DNA of 64,000 nt from Thiobacillus sp. (GTDB lineage: Bacteria; Pseudomonadota; Gammaproteobacteria; Burkholderiales; Thiobacillaceae), in the NCBI GenBank assembly GCA_019459055.1, contig JAIBEI010000025.1:50249-114248 (forward strand), given 5' to 3'. Positions 10,860 to 20,096 of this stretch are shown one piece after another. Within the stretch, counting starts at the first letter, position 1; each line of letters starts with the position of its first letter. The translations under genes were made by a program, and so were the position numbers. The notes under the pieces were generated by a model. That model saw only the letters and a list, made by a program, of their open reading frames with translations. It made no database searches and had not been told where the DNA came from.

Positions 10860-11270
10860 ATGGCGCGGACCCGCAAACTGGTCGCCCAGATCAACGTCGT
10901 GCCGATGATCGACGTGATGCTGGTGCTCCTCGTCATCTTCATGGTGACCGCACCCTTCATCAACCCCGCCCAGGTCGAACTGCCCAGCGTCGGCAAGACT
11001 TCGCAGACGCCGGCACAGCCGCTCGAAGTCATCATCAAGGAGTCGGGCGAATATCTGCTGAAAAACCGTGCCGTTTCCGGCGACGAACGGGTGGTGGAAA
11101 AGTCGGCGCTGGCGGCCGAAATCTCCGCGCTGCAGCGCGCCTTGCCGGATCAGCCTGTGGTCATCGCGGCAGACAAAAATGTGCGCTACGAAGAGGTGAT
11201 GGACACCATGACCGTGCTGCAGAACGCGCAGATCACCCGCATCGGCCTGCTCGCGCGCCCGGCGCCTTGA
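10860..11270 (+). CDS. tolR: Tol-Pal system protein TolR
   Basis: This 136-residue ExbD/TolR protein has the single membrane helix MIDVMLVLLVIFMVTAPF, including the proton-path Asp at about residue 17. A periplasmic domain with VVIAADKNVRYEEVMDTM follows. It works with TolQ. It begins three bases after tolQ. Confidence 0.97.
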   Translation: MARTRKLVAQINVVPMIDVMLVLLVIFMVTAPFINPAQVELPSVGKTSQTPAQPLEVIIKESGEYLLKNRAVSGDERVVEKSALAAEISALQRALPDQPVVIAADKNVRYEEVMDTMTVLQNAQITRIGLLARPAP

Positions 11271-11387
11271 TCCTTGGGGAGACGCTGATTCATTCTTTTT
11301 TTGATCATTGCCAGCGATATCAACGGACGCTGGATTCCCACGTCGCTTCGCTGTTCGTGATGACCGAATAAATCAGGGCTTCTTTAG

Positions 11388-12281
11388 ATGAACATGTCGG
11401 CAGATGCGCCCTTCGTTTCCCGTCCCCGCTCCAACCTCATCGCCGGCGCGCTGGCGCTGGGTGTGCATGTCGTCTTCGTGCTGTTGCTGGTGTTCGGCGT
11501 GTCGTGGCAGACCCGGCATCCTGCGCCGGTGATGGTCGACTTGTGGGAAGCGTTGCCGCCGCCCCCCCCCGTGGCCAAGCCAGCCACGCCGCCCATGGTC
11601 AAGCCAGCCAGGCCGCCCGCGCCGGAACCGGTGAAAACGCCCGAGCCGGTCAAAGTCAAGCCAGCCCCCCGGCCGGAAGTGGACGAGCCGCCGCCGCCCA
11701 AGACGCCCGACATTGCGCTGGAAAAAAAGAAGGCCGAGAGCGAACGCCAGAAAAAAATGCAAGCTATGCAGGCCGCAGAAGAGAAGGCCCGGGCCGAAGC
11801 CGCCAGGAAAGTGCAGGAAACGCAGCTGGCCGAACGGAAAAAACGCGAATTGCTGCGCCAGATGGAGGAAGAAGACCTGACGCGACGGATGGCGGACGAG
11901 GCCGCAGCAAGCGAGGCACGCCAGGCAAAACTGGCTGAAGCGCAGACCAAACTGGCCGAGGCTGCGGCGGCCAGCAAGCGCCAGGCCGAGGTGGCGAGCG
12001 TCGTCGGGCAGTACCGCGACCTGATCAGCGCCAAGGTGCGCGGCAACACCCGCCTGCCCGACAATCTGGCTGGCAACCCCCAGGTGCGCTGCCTGGTGAA
12101 ACTGCTCCCCACCGGCGAAGTCCAGAGCGTGCGGGTGACGCAATCGAGCGGCAACGCGGCGTACGACGAGGCGGTGGTGCGCGGCATCTGGAAATCCTCG
12201 CCGCTGCCCCTGCCGGGCGAGCGCGACGCGCGCGCCGCATTTGTCCCGGAACTTTCTTTCGTTCATCGCCCCAAAGAGTGA
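11388..12281 (+). CDS. tolA: Tol-Pal system protein TolA
   Basis: TolA spans the periplasm and links the TolQR motor to TolB/Pal. The 297 residues run as an N-terminal membrane helix (about 20-40), a Pro/Lys-rich stretch (about 55-105), a long charged Ala/Lys/Glu helix (about 108-205), and a compact C-terminal TonB/TolA domain ([18 protein letters not shown], then [17 protein letters not shown]). A 117-base gap parts it from tolR; I see no clear promoter there. Confidence 0.93.
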   Translation: MNMSADAPFVSRPRSNLIAGALALGVHVVFVLLLVFGVSWQTRHPAPVMVDLWEALPPPPPVAKPATPPMVKPARPPAPEPVKTPEPVKVKPAPRPEVDEPPPPKTPDIALEKKKAESERQKKMQAMQAAEEKARAEAARKVQETQLAERKKRELLRQMEEEDLTRRMADEAAASEARQAKLAEAQTKLAEAAAASKRQAEVASVVGQYRDLISAKVRGNTRLPDNLAGNPQVRCLVKLLPTGEVQSVRVTQSSGNAAYDEAVVRGIWKSSPLPLPGERDARAAFVPELSFVHRPKE

Positions 12282-12502
12282 GCCAAAGGCACTGCGGCAA
12301 GCCGTCGGGGGGGCTGGATCGAGCCTGGCGGCAGGCGGGCAAGTGCCGGCAAAGTATTGACCTACGGCAATTCGCGGCAAGCGGGCTTCTCGCCATGACA
12401 AAAACGAGGGCTTGTGCGGGAGGCCCTGGCGGCCAGCCGGCCCTGCCGGCCATGGTAAACTTATTCATCAATCAAGCATTTCCGATCGAGATCCCCAACT
12501 TC

Positions 12503-13777
12503 ATGCTGCGCGCTTTCCTGCTGTTCCCCCTGCTTTGTCTGACCTTGCTGAGCACGTCGTTTTCCGCGCGCGCCGCGATGGAAATCCAGGTGATCGGCGG
12601 AGCCGCCAGCAAGATTGCGGTGGCATGGGTGCCGTTTCAGGCGGTGCCCGGGCAGCCGGAACCGACGCTGACCGCGATCGCGGGAGACGACCTCGATCGC
12701 AGCGGCCAGTTCAGGCGGGTGGACGTCAGCGGCATGCTGCAGCCGGTCGCGCCGGCACAGGTCGACTACGGCGTCTGGCGCGGCAAGGGCGCGGACGCCG
12801 TGGTCATCGGCCATGTGGCCGCGCTGCCCGGCGGGCGTTTCGAAGTCCGCTTCTACTTGTTGGATGTCATCAAGCAGACCCAGCTTGCCGCCTTCAGCTA
12901 CACCATTTCCGCGGCGCAATGGCGCGCCACCGCCCACCAGATCGCCGACATCGTGTACGAAAAGCTGACCGGCATCCCGGGCGCGTTCAGCAGCCGCATT
13001 GCCTATGTGCAGAAACAGGGCAAGCGTTTCGAATTACGGGTGGCCGATGCCGACGGGCAAAACCCGCGCACCGTCGTGCGTTCCGACGAGCCGGTGATTT
13101 CGCCGCGCTTTTCCCCCGATGGCGCGCGCCTGGCGTATGTGTCGTTCGAGGACAAAAAACCGGTGGTGTACGTGCAGTCTCTGCGCGATGGCCGCCGCAG
13201 CAAGGTCGCGGCATTCAAGGGTTCCAACTCGGCGCCGGCCTGGGCACCCGACGGTCGCCGTCTGGCGGTGGTGTTAACGCGCGATCAGGCCTCGCAGATT
13301 TATCTGATCAACGCCGATGGCAGCGGGCTCACCCGGCTCACCCGGGGTGGCAATCTCGACACCGAGCCGGTATTTTCGCCCGATGGGAAAACCCTCTTTT
13401 TCACCTCGGACCGCGGTGGCAGCGCGCAGATTTACCGCGTGGCGACCAGCGGCGGCGAACCCCGGCGGGTGACCTTCAGCGGCAGCTACAACGTTTCTCC
13501 CGCAATCAGCCCGGATGGCCGGAATCTGACCTATATCAGCCGGGAAGACGGCCGTTTCAGCGTGGCGCTGCACGAACTGGCCTCGGGCCAGACCCGCGTG
13601 CTGACCGATACCGCGCGCGACGAATCACCCAGCTTCGCGCCCAATGGCCAGGCCGTGCTGTATGCCACCGTGCAGGGCGGGCGCGGTATTCTCGGCACCG
13701 TGAGCCTGGACGGAAAAACCCGCACCCGCCTGTCGGAACCGGGCGTGGACGCCCGCGAGCCGGCCTGGGGTCCATGA
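12503..13777 (+). CDS. tolB: Tol-Pal system beta-propeller protein TolB
   Basis: TolB is a periplasmic 424-residue protein. Its signal peptide ([19 protein letters not shown], cleaved near ARA-AME) is followed by an N-terminal domain and a six-bladed propeller whose blades carry the repeated pattern SPDG ([41 protein letters not shown]). It binds Pal and TolA. The ATG at 12503 places the signal peptide at the start; another ATG 17 codons upstream is possible. Confidence 0.95.
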   Translation: MLRAFLLFPLLCLTLLSTSFSARAAMEIQVIGGAASKIAVAWVPFQAVPGQPEPTLTAIAGDDLDRSGQFRRVDVSGMLQPVAPAQVDYGVWRGKGADAVVIGHVAALPGGRFEVRFYLLDVIKQTQLAAFSYTISAAQWRATAHQIADIVYEKLTGIPGAFSSRIAYVQKQGKRFELRVADADGQNPRTVVRSDEPVISPRFSPDGARLAYVSFEDKKPVVYVQSLRDGRRSKVAAFKGSNSAPAWAPDGRRLAVVLTRDQASQIYLINADGSGLTRLTRGGNLDTEPVFSPDGKTLFFTSDRGGSAQIYRVATSGGEPRRVTFSGSYNVSPAISPDGRNLTYISREDGRFSVALHELASGQTRVLTDTARDESPSFAPNGQAVLYATVQGGRGILGTVSLDGKTRTRLSEPGVDAREPAWGP

Positions 13778-13868
13778 GCCAACAGAGAAGGCGGTTAGGC
13801 TTGCATAGCTGAACCATTCACGCGGCACATGCTTCATTCGTTGTTATTCATCACCAAAGGAGAAATAA

Positions 13869-14432
13869 ATGAACAAGATCTTTTTGCCCGTTTTGCTTGC
13901 ATTGACCCTGTCCGCTTGCGGCACCACCCCCGACACCCAGGCAACGATTGAAGACCGCACCGGCGCAACCGCGACAACCCCTGCCGGCTCGGCGGCCGGC
14001 GCGGGAAGCACTGGCCTCGACGGCAGCGGCGTGGCGGGCAGCGCGCTGCCAGGTGAATCCTCTGCAGGCGATCCGCGCAAGGATCCGGCCAGCCCCTTGT
14101 CCAAGCGCAGCGTCTTTTTCGATTTCGACAGCTACGTGGTGAAACCCGAATACAGTCCCATGCTCGAAGCGCATGCCGGCTACCTGCAGTCGAAGCGCGA
14201 CGCGCGCATCATCCTGCAGGGCAGCGCCGACGAGCGGGGCAGCCGCGAATACAACCTGGCACTGGGGCAGAAGCGCGCTGAAGCGGTGCGCCGTGCGCTG
14301 GCCGTGCTGGGCGTGAGCGATTCGCAAATGGAAGCGATCAGCTTCGGCGAGGAAAAGCCGCGCAGCGAGGCCAGCACCGAAGAGGCATACGCCGAGAACC
14401 GCCGCACTGATGTGGTGTATGGCGACGAGTAA
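13869..14432 (+). CDS. pal: peptidoglycan-associated lipoprotein Pal
   Basis: Pal is an outer-membrane lipoprotein. The signal peptide ends in lipobox LSAC (Cys17). A Gly/Ser/Ala-rich linker of about 60 residues, longer than in enterics, leads to an OmpA-like peptidoglycan-binding domain. Its hallmarks are VFFDFDSY, GSADERGSREYNLALGQKRA and YAENRRTDVVY. A strong AAAGGAG site lies upstream. Confidence 0.97.
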   Translation: MNKIFLPVLLALTLSACGTTPDTQATIEDRTGATATTPAGSAAGAGSTGLDGSGVAGSALPGESSAGDPRKDPASPLSKRSVFFDFDSYVVKPEYSPMLEAHAGYLQSKRDARIILQGSADERGSREYNLALGQKRAEAVRRALAVLGVSDSQMEAISFGEEKPRSEASTEEAYAENRRTDVVYGDE

Positions 14433-14438
14433 AGCCTG

Positions 14439-15260
14439 ATGCGACGTTATGCCTTGATACTGGTTGGCACGTTTGCGCTGGTCCAGCCGGCGTGGGCGCT
14501 GTTTGGCACCGACGAGCTGAACAAGCAGATGCAGGCGATGCAGCAGCAGGTGGATGCGCTCGATGTCCGCCTCGGCAAGCTGGAAACGGCGATGCAGCAA
14601 AACCAGCAACTGCTGGGGCTGCTGGGCGAAGTCGAAACGCTCAAGGCCGAAATCGCCAAACTGCGTGGTCAGGCCGAAGTCCAGATGCATCAGGTGGATA
14701 CCCTCGGCAAGCGGCAGAACGATCTGTACGCCGACCTCGACCAGCGCATCGCGGACCTCGCCAAGGCGGGCCAGCCGGCACCGGCGGTCAACCCCGCCCC
14801 GGCGGCCGATGGGGCACCGGTGGTCGATCCCGCCCCGGCAGTCGATGGAACGCCGCCGGTCGCGTCGGTCGCGACGGGCGATTCGCAGGCGGAATCGAGC
14901 AGCTACGAAGCCGCGCTCAAGCAGTTTCGCGAAGCCAATTACGCGGGCGCCATTGCCGGCTTCACCGGCTTTCTCAAGGTCTACCCCGCCAGCACGCTGG
15001 CCTCCAATGCGCAATACTGGATCGGCTATTCGTATTACGCCCTGAAGGACTACAAAACCGCGCTGGCGCATCAGCAGAAGCTGGTGGCCGCCTATCCGGC
15101 CAGTGCCAAGGTGCCCGACGCACTGCTCAACATCGCCACCAACCAGCTTGCGCTGGACAACCTCGACGGCGCCCGCAAGACACTTGAAGGCCTGGTGGCC
15201 CAATATCCCGGAACCCCCGCCGCCACGCTTGCCGCGCGTCGGCTGACCACGCTCAAGTAA
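14439..15260 (+). CDS. cpoB: cell division coordinator CpoB (YbgF)
   Basis: CpoB is a 273-residue periplasmic protein with a signal peptide ending AWA-LFG and an N-terminal coiled coil rich in Gln/Leu (about residues 30-110, trimerisation). An Ala/Pro linker with repeated NPAPAADG-like units leads to three TPR repeats (about 150-270, with QYWIGYSYYALKDYKTAL). It ties outer-membrane constriction to septal peptidoglycan synthesis. It starts six bases after pal. Confidence 0.95.
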   Translation: MRRYALILVGTFALVQPAWALFGTDELNKQMQAMQQQVDALDVRLGKLETAMQQNQQLLGLLGEVETLKAEIAKLRGQAEVQMHQVDTLGKRQNDLYADLDQRIADLAKAGQPAPAVNPAPAADGAPVVDPAPAVDGTPPVASVATGDSQAESSSYEAALKQFREANYAGAIAGFTGFLKVYPASTLASNAQYWIGYSYYALKDYKTALAHQQKLVAAYPASAKVPDALLNIATNQLALDNLDGARKTLEGLVAQYPGTPAATLAARRLTTLK

Positions 15261-15309
15261 GCAGCATGTCAGCGTCCATTACGCTCCCCCTCAGCGGGGC
15301 GGCAGATTC

Positions 15310-15340
15310 TGTAGGAGCGGCGTCCTCGCCGCGAACGCAC
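15310..15340 (+). repeat. REP-like dispersed repeat, copy 2
   Basis: TGTAGGAGC followed by CTCGCCGCGA is the same layout as at 1318-1347. It lies between cpoB and queE. An open frame from 15266 into queE crosses this element, and I regard that stretch as non-coding. Confidence 0.55.
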
Positions 15341-15409
15341 TCCGATCCGTCAGGCGCTGAAGCCCTAAAAGACTTCGATCCACTACGCGCTGATGTCCCG
15401 CAACGCGTG

Positions 15410-16069
15410 ATGGAGTCGTATGCGTCAACAGAAACGCTCCGCATCACCGAGGTGTTCCTTTCCCTGCAGGGCGAAACCAGCCGCGCCGGCCTGCCGACGG
15501 TGTTCGTCCGCCTGACCGGCTGCCCGTTGCGTTGCCGCTGGTGCGATACGCCCTACAGCTTTCAGGGCGGCGAAACCGTCCCACTGGCCACGCTGCTGGC
15601 GCGGGTGGCGGCGTTTGGCGTATCGATGGTGTGCGTCACCGGCGGCGAGCCGCTGGCGCAGAAGAACTGCCTGCCGCTGCTGGCTGCGCTGTGCGACGCC
15701 GGCTATTCGGTGTCGCTGGAAACCAGCGGCGCGCTCGACATCAGCAAGGTCGACCCGCGGGTGTCGCGCATCGTCGACATCAAGCCGCCGGCGTCCGGCG
15801 AGGCCTCGCGCAATCGTTGGGAAAATATCGCTCATCTCACCCCGCACGATGAGATCAAGTTCGTGCTGGCCGACCGCGCCGACTACGAGTGGGCACGCGA
15901 AGTCCTCCGGGCGCAAAACCTCGCAGAAGTCTGTCCGGTCCTGTTTTCGCCGGTGCAGGGCGAACTGCCGCCGCCGCAGCTGGCGGAGTGGATCCTCGAA
16001 GACCGGCTGCCGGTGCGCCTGCAGGTGCAGCTGCACAAGCTCCTGTGGGGCAGCACTCCCGGTAAGTGA
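15410..16069 (+). CDS. queE: 7-carboxy-7-deazaguanine synthase QueE
   Basis: QueE is a radical SAM enzyme that contracts 6-carboxytetrahydropterin to 7-carboxy-7-deazaguanine in queuosine synthesis. The cluster motif CPLRCRWC (CX3CX2C) and substrate motif [12 protein letters not shown] are near the N-terminus, with CVTGGEPL and LETSGA further on. The open frame runs 48 codons upstream but crosses a REP-like repeat, so I chose the ATG at 15410 (219 residues, usual length). Its TGA overlaps the queC GTG. Confidence 0.95.
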   Translation: MESYASTETLRITEVFLSLQGETSRAGLPTVFVRLTGCPLRCRWCDTPYSFQGGETVPLATLLARVAAFGVSMVCVTGGEPLAQKNCLPLLAALCDAGYSVSLETSGALDISKVDPRVSRIVDIKPPASGEASRNRWENIAHLTPHDEIKFVLADRADYEWAREVLRAQNLAEVCPVLFSPVQGELPPPQLAEWILEDRLPVRLQVQLHKLLWGSTPGK

Positions 16070-16734
16070 AGCCTGCGGTCATCCTGCTCTCCGGCGGCCT
16101 CGACTCCGCCACCGTGCTCGCCATTGCGCGCGAGGCGGGGTACGCCTGCCACGCGCTGAGCCTCGATTACGGCCAGCGCCACACGGCCGAGCTGGCCGCC
16201 GCCGCGCGCGTGGCAAAAAGCCTCGGCGTCGTCGAGCACCGGGTGATCCGGATCGGACTGGGCGACATCGGCGGCTCGGCGCTCACCGACGCCTCCATCG
16301 CCGTGCCCGAAAGCCCGACCACGGGCATCCCGGTCACATACGTGCCCGCGCGCAACACCGTCATGCTGGCGCTCGCGCTCGCCTGGGCCGAAGTGCTGGG
16401 TTCGCGCGACCTCTTCATCGGCGTCAATGCCGTTGACTATTCCGGCTACCCCGATTGCCGGCCCGAATTCATCGCGGCGTTCGAGCAGATGGCCAACCTC
16501 GCCACCCGCGCCGGCGTCGAAGGTGCCCGGCTGCGCGTCCACGCGCCGCTGCAGCATCTGTCCAAGGCGCAAATCATCCGGCGCGGCATCGAACTCGGCG
16601 TCGAGTATGCGCAAACCGTGAGCTGCTACCAGGCCGACGCCGAAGGCCTGGCCTGCGGGCGCTGCGATGCCTGCCGCCTGAGACGCGAGGGGTTCCGCGC
16701 GGCCGGCGTTGCCGATCCGACGCGCTATGGTTGA
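16066..16734 (+). CDS. queC: 7-cyano-7-deazaguanine synthase QueC
   Basis: QueC converts 7-carboxy-7-deazaguanine to preQ0 with ATP and ammonia. The 222-residue protein shows the PP-loop [12 protein letters not shown] near the N-terminus, [10 protein letters not shown], and the zinc cysteines in SCYQAD followed by [11 protein letters not shown] near the C-terminus. The GTG start overlaps the queE stop (GTGA), so the two are coupled. The third pathway gene, queD, is at 33808. Confidence 0.97.
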   Translation: MKPAVILLSGGLDSATVLAIAREAGYACHALSLDYGQRHTAELAAAARVAKSLGVVEHRVIRIGLGDIGGSALTDASIAVPESPTTGIPVTYVPARNTVMLALALAWAEVLGSRDLFIGVNAVDYSGYPDCRPEFIAAFEQMANLATRAGVEGARLRVHAPLQHLSKAQIIRRGIELGVEYAQTVSCYQADAEGLACGRCDACRLRREGFRAAGVADPTRYG

Positions 16735-16758
16735 GAAACGCGGGTTGATTCGATAGGG

Positions 16759-16784
16759 TCATTGCGAGCGCAGCGCGGCAATCC
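16759..16784 (+). repeat. TCATTGCGAG-type palindromic repeat, copy 1
   Basis: The element begins TCATTGCGAGCGCAGCG and ends GGCAATCC; ATTGC and GCAAT form the outer pairing. Related copies are at 34277-34350 and 61133-61160. Such elements are scattered between genes in many proteobacteria. Confidence 0.6.
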
Positions 16785-16880
16785 AGCGCATTTCAAGCGT
16801 AGGGCGAGAACACTTTCCCGCCGTCATGACCAAGCGTAATTGTCGGCCAGGTATCGCCGACCTGCGGCCAGTTGGAATTG

Positions 16881-17003
16881 AACCCGGATTGTTCATTGGA
16901 TGATTTATGGTGCGTAGGGTGCACTCCGTGCACCTTCTGGCGTCAAACGGTGCACGGAGTGCACACTACGCAAAGCATCTCGCCCTGATGAACAATCCGG
17001 GTT
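16881..17003 (+). repeat. nested double inverted repeat (outer 16 bp, inner 24 bp)
   Basis: Outer arms 16881-16896 (AACCCGGATTGTTCAT) and 16988-17003 are perfect reverse complements. Inside them, 16911-16934 and 16949-16972 pair over 24 bases with one mismatch (TGCGTAGGGTGCACTCC...). The whole forms a long hairpin with a 14-base inner loop. It lies in the 421-base gene-free stretch between queC and the transporter. It looks like a miniature element without coding capacity; no target duplication is evident. Confidence 0.7.
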
Positions 17004-17155
17004 GAAGGCAAGGCGGCCGGAAACGGATCCGGGGGCACGGATGTTATGGTATTTAATATCCAGTTTGCATTCGGGGCGGAACCATTAGAATTCCTTCTGC
17101 ATCCGGACACGTGCGGCGCACGCCGTACTCCCCTTTCCAAACGAGAGATAGATTC

Positions 17156-18334
17156 ATGATCTACGAAGATTTCGCAAGCGCTCAATCGTTTTTCCTGTGG
17201 TCGACCTTCGCGGTCGCGCTGGTCATGGGCGCCGTGGTCAACAAGACCAATTTCTGCACCATGGGCGCGGTCTCCGACTGGGTCAACATGGGCGACACCG
17301 GCCGCCTGCGCGCCTGGGTGCTGGCCATCGCGGTTGGCGTGCTGGGTGTGATGGCCCTCGAAGCGGCCGGCATGGTGAACGTCACCAGCACCTTCCCGCC
17401 CTACCGCCAGACCACCTTGCCCTGGCTGGAATACGTGCTCGGCGGCGGCCTGTTCGGCATCGGCATGTCGCTCGCCTCCGGTTGCGGCAACAAGACGCTG
17501 ATCCGTATCGGCGGCGGCAATCTCAAGTCGATCATGGTGCTGCTGGTCATCGCCCTCATCGCCTATTTCATGATCAACCCCTTCCCGGGCAGCGACAAGA
17601 CCCTCTATTCCACCCTGTTTTATCCGTGGACCAACCCCACCGCGGTTGCCTTGAGCACCACCCAGGACCTCGGCGCGATGTTCTTCAGCGACAACGTCGC
17701 CACCGGTCGGATGGTGATGGGGGGCATCGTCGGCGTCCTGCTGCTGGCATGGGTCTTCAAGTCGGCCGATTTCCGCGGCAACTTCGACAACATCCTCGGC
17801 GGCCTCGTGGTCGGCCTTGCCGTGCTCGCGGCCTGGTATGTCACCAGCAACATCGCAGTGAACGCCGACGGCGAAATGATGTCGCTGCAGACCTATGTTC
17901 AGGAATGGGACATGTACGCGCCGGCCGACGCAGTCAAACCCGCCGCTGCCGGTCCGCTGGCCTCGCAATCCTTCACCTTCATCAACCCGATGGGGCAAAC
18001 CCTCGGCTATGCGGCGAGCGGCTTCGACCGCACCCTGCTTACCTTCGGCATCATGGCGCTGGCGGGCGTCATCGCCGGCTCCCTGCTGTGGTCGCTGATT
18101 TCGCGCAGCTTCCGCATCGAGTGGTTCGCCTCCGCCGGCGACTTCGTCAATCACCTGATCGGCGCGATCCTGATGGGCTTCGGCGGCGTGCTGGCGATGG
18201 GCTGCACCATCGGCCAGGGCATCACCGGCTTTTCCACCCTGGCGCTGGGCTCCATCCTCACCTTTATCGCCATCGTGATCGGCAGCGCGGCCACCATGAA
18301 AGTGCAGTATTTCCTGATGATGCGCGAGGGGTAA
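17156..18334 (+). CDS. YeeE/YedE (TsuA-type) sulfur-compound transporter
   Basis: This 392-residue inner-membrane protein has about ten helices and is of the YeeE/YedE family, whose characterised members import thiosulfate. The three conserved pore-type cysteine motifs are present: NFCTMGA (about residue 37), SGCGNKT (about 110) and MGCTIGQGITG (about 350). Start at 17156 follows GAGAGATAG; a longer in-frame opening upstream is unlikely. It stands alone, with no tusA or sox gene beside it. Substrate is inferred to be thiosulfate or a persulfide sulfur. Confidence 0.85.
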   Translation: MIYEDFASAQSFFLWSTFAVALVMGAVVNKTNFCTMGAVSDWVNMGDTGRLRAWVLAIAVGVLGVMALEAAGMVNVTSTFPPYRQTTLPWLEYVLGGGLFGIGMSLASGCGNKTLIRIGGGNLKSIMVLLVIALIAYFMINPFPGSDKTLYSTLFYPWTNPTAVALSTTQDLGAMFFSDNVATGRMVMGGIVGVLLLAWVFKSADFRGNFDNILGGLVVGLAVLAAWYVTSNIAVNADGEMMSLQTYVQEWDMYAPADAVKPAAAGPLASQSFTFINPMGQTLGYAASGFDRTLLTFGIMALAGVIAGSLLWSLISRSFRIEWFASAGDFVNHLIGAILMGFGGVLAMGCTIGQGITGFSTLALGSILTFIAIVIGSAATMKVQYFLMMREG

Positions 18335-18401
18335 ACAGACTGATTCGCCCGGCACGATGGCCGGGCGGGCAGGACGCGCATTCAAAAAAGCGTCATAAGC
18401 C

Positions 18402-18431
18402 TTTACCCCGGCGCACCGCATCGGCTATAAT
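18402..18431 (+). promoter_or_regulatory. promoter of tRNA-Lys
   Basis: A consensus -10 TATAAT at 18426-18431 has a -35-like TTTACC at 18402-18407, spaced 18 bases. It lies 38 bases before the tRNA. Confidence 0.6.
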
Positions 18432-18468
18432 TTCGCGCTTTCGCGGACAGGATTTCAACCCCGTCCCC

Positions 18469-18544
18469 GGGCCGGTAGCTCAGCTGGTAGAGCAGCGGAC
18501 TTTTAATCCGTTGGTCCCGAGTTCGAATCTCGGCCGGCCCACCA
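18469..18544 (+). tRNA. tRNA-Lys (anticodon UUU)
   Basis: A 76-base tRNA with acceptor stem GGGCCGG/CCGGCCC, D-arm TAGCTCAGCTGGTAGAGC, anticodon loop CTTTTAA (anticodon TTT at its centre), T-arm GTTCGAATC and an encoded 3' CCA. All stems pair. A terminator follows at once. Confidence 0.98.
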
Positions 18545-18553
18545 GAATCAAGC

Positions 18554-18581
18554 AAAAAGCCACGGGAAACCGTGGCTTTTT
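18554..18581 (+). terminator. rho-independent terminator after tRNA-Lys
   Basis: AAAAAGCCACGG and CCGTGGCTTTTT pair around a GAAA loop, giving a stable stem followed by T residues, ten bases after the tRNA CCA. Confidence 0.9.
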
Positions 18582-18627
18582 GCTTTTCCCTGCCATGTCG
18601 TTGCCTAGGAGCCTATCGGCTGGGAAA

Positions 18628-18960
18628 TCAGGTTGCGATGCGTAGAAGCCGCCTGGTGAGTAGCGATTTCATGTCTTTCCGTGCGTCACAGACAATGTGG
18701 ATGTAGATGATTTCCTGCCGGGCTTCATAGATTATTCTGTTCATTCCCGAGACAACCTGACGGTATTGCGTGAGGTTGAGGCGCTCGAGTTCTTCGGGAA
18801 TATTGCCGCCAAGCGGAAATGCCCCGATGGTATTCACGGTGTCTTTAATCTTTGCGTAGCTGGCTTTCCAGGCATCCTTGCCGACGTTCTTGACCATGTA
18901 GCCTCTCAATTCCTTCAGGTCGAGTTCCGCCGACTTCAGGAACACGACCTGGACGCTCAT
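18628..18960 (-). CDS. ParE/RelE-type toxin
   Basis: This 110-residue basic protein is of the type II ParE/RelE toxin fold: an N-terminal strand (VQVVFLKSAELDLKEL), two helices, and C-terminal strands with YRQVVSGMNRIIYEARQEIIYIHIVCDARKDM. The family poisons gyrase (ParE) or cleaves mRNA on the ribosome (RelE); which applies cannot be told. Its ATG overlaps the antitoxin stop by four bases. Confidence 0.85.
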   Translation of the reverse strand: MSVQVVFLKSAELDLKELRGYMVKNVGKDAWKASYAKIKDTVNTIGAFPLGGNIPEELERLNLTQYRQVVSGMNRIIYEARQEIIYIHIVCDARKDMKSLLTRRLLRIAT

Positions 18961-19229
18961 TGAACGGCTTCCCTGTCGATGTCGGCGAACATCTCATCGG
19001 CGGCGCGGAATTGACCCCGTTCAATCTCACGGTTGCCCAAAGCCAACAGCTTGAGCAGCGCCAGCGTCTCCTCCTGTTCCTCGTATGAGCGGACATTCAT
19101 CACCACAAGTTTGGCTTCCCCGTTCTGGGTAATGAGCATGGGTTCCCGGCTCTCGGAGATATCCCGGATGATTTCAGCCGCGTGGCTCTTGAGATAACTG
19201 ATTGGCTTGACTTGAGTTGAAAATTTCAT
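18957..19229 (-). CDS. Phd/YefM family antitoxin
   Basis: This 90-residue antitoxin has the YefM N-terminal DNA-binding fold (PISYLKSHAAEIIRDISESREPMLITQNGEAKLVVM) and an acidic C-terminal tail that should cap the toxin. It is encoded before the toxin with a four-base overlap, the usual antitoxin-first order, and probably represses its own promoter. Confidence 0.9.
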   Translation of the reverse strand: MKFSTQVKPISYLKSHAAEIIRDISESREPMLITQNGEAKLVVMNVRSYEEQEETLALLKLLALGNREIERGQFRAADEMFADIDREAVQ

Positions 19230-19551
19230 GGTTTGGCTCCTGGCGGGTCGAGCGTCGACAGGACTGATTGTAGTCCGAATTAAGGCGAATGCTGGATATG
19301 GTGTCTGGCCCCATTTTTTTTCAGAGGGTGACGGAAATTGTCAGTCCATGCCGCAGGGGGGCAGGGCGGCTGGACGGGCGGGGGCTGCTGCGATTTTCGG
19401 TCGTTCAGGAAAAACGCCAGCGTAATCAGGGTGTTCCGGCCCGCCGGCACAATTTTCCCGGCGATATTTAAAGTTGGCACGGCGTCTGCACGTTAATGTG
19501 CCAGACACGGGAGGCTCGTGTTCTACTTGCCAAAACTTAAGGAGATTTGAA
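19230..19551. other. gene-free stretch before pilin
   Basis: 322 bases hold the shared upstream region of the divergent antitoxin and pilin genes. The only feature I can support is the sigma-54 site at 19474-19490. GTGTCTGGCCCC at 19299-19310 resembles the end of the insertion sequence at 21628 but is too short to call a remnant. Confidence 0.5.
19474..19490 (+). promoter_or_regulatory. sigma-54 promoter of the pilin gene
   Basis: TTGGCACGGCGTCTGCA has GG and GC exactly ten bases apart and matches the -24/-12 consensus TGGCAC-N5-TTGC except for one base. It lies 62 bases before the pilin ATG. Sigma-54 control with PilR is the norm for type IV pilin genes. Confidence 0.85.
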
Positions 19552-19986
19552 ATGCGTAAAGTACAACAAGGTTTTACCCTGATCGAACTGATGATCGTTA
19601 TTGCGATTATCGGCATTCTGGCCGCGATCGCGATTCCGGCGTATTCCGACTACACGGCGCGTGCCCAGGCTTCCGAAGCCTTCGCGATTCTGGACGGCTT
19701 CAAAACCCCCATTACCGAAGCGGTCGCCGATCAGGGCGGCACTGCTGGCTGTGCTACACCGGCTACCGCCATTGTGACTGGTAAGTATGTCAACGGAACC
19801 ACTTTCACCTGGGCCGACCCGACCTGCACGATCGTAGCAACCTTCTCGGCCACGGGCGTGAACCCGAAAATCGCCAGCAAGACGGCTACCCTGACCTACG
19901 ATAACACCGCCGGCACCTGGGTTTGCACGACCGACCTGCCCGCAGGAATCGCGCCGACTTCCTGTAACGGTGCGCTTGCCCAATAA
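19552..19986 (+). CDS. type IV major pilin (PilA-like)
   Basis: This 144-residue prepilin has a short basic leader MRKVQQG, the prepilin peptidase site G-FTLIELM with Glu5 of the mature protein, and the hydrophobic assembly helix [18 protein letters not shown]. The globular domain carries a likely disulfide between the two C-terminal cysteines (WVCTTDL and TSCNGA). An AAGGAG site is nine bases upstream. No assembly genes lie nearby, so the machinery is encoded elsewhere. A terminator follows. Confidence 0.95.
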   Translation: MRKVQQGFTLIELMIVIAIIGILAAIAIPAYSDYTARAQASEAFAILDGFKTPITEAVADQGGTAGCATPATAIVTGKYVNGTTFTWADPTCTIVATFSATGVNPKIASKTATLTYDNTAGTWVCTTDLPAGIAPTSCNGALAQ

Positions 19987-20051
19987 TGCCCTTCCTGTGC
20001 ACACGCTTGCGTGAGTGCACGGGCAGCGTATCAGAAGCTGCACAGACGTAA

Positions 20052-20082
20052 AACAAAGCCCCCGGTTTCGGGGGCTTTGTTT
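20052..20082 (+). terminator. rho-independent terminator after pilin
   Basis: AACAAAGCCCCCG and CGGGGGCTTTGTT pair around a short loop, with T residues following. Confidence 0.88.
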
Positions 20083-20096
20083 AAGAATAAATCAAT

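Noticed and set aside
15266..15409. 48-codon N-terminal extension of queE
   Set aside because: The frame crosses a REP-like repeat and has no QueE homology before [14 protein letters not shown].
16943..18421. Long open frame of 492 codons opposite the sulfur transporter
   Set aside because: It is antisense to a clear membrane transporter and its product is a His/Gln/Gly/Ala-rich string without family features. High GC makes such frames common.
19299..19310. Remnant of the IS end before the pilin gene
   Set aside because: Only about a dozen bases (GTGTCTGGCCCC) resemble the IS terminus; too short to support.
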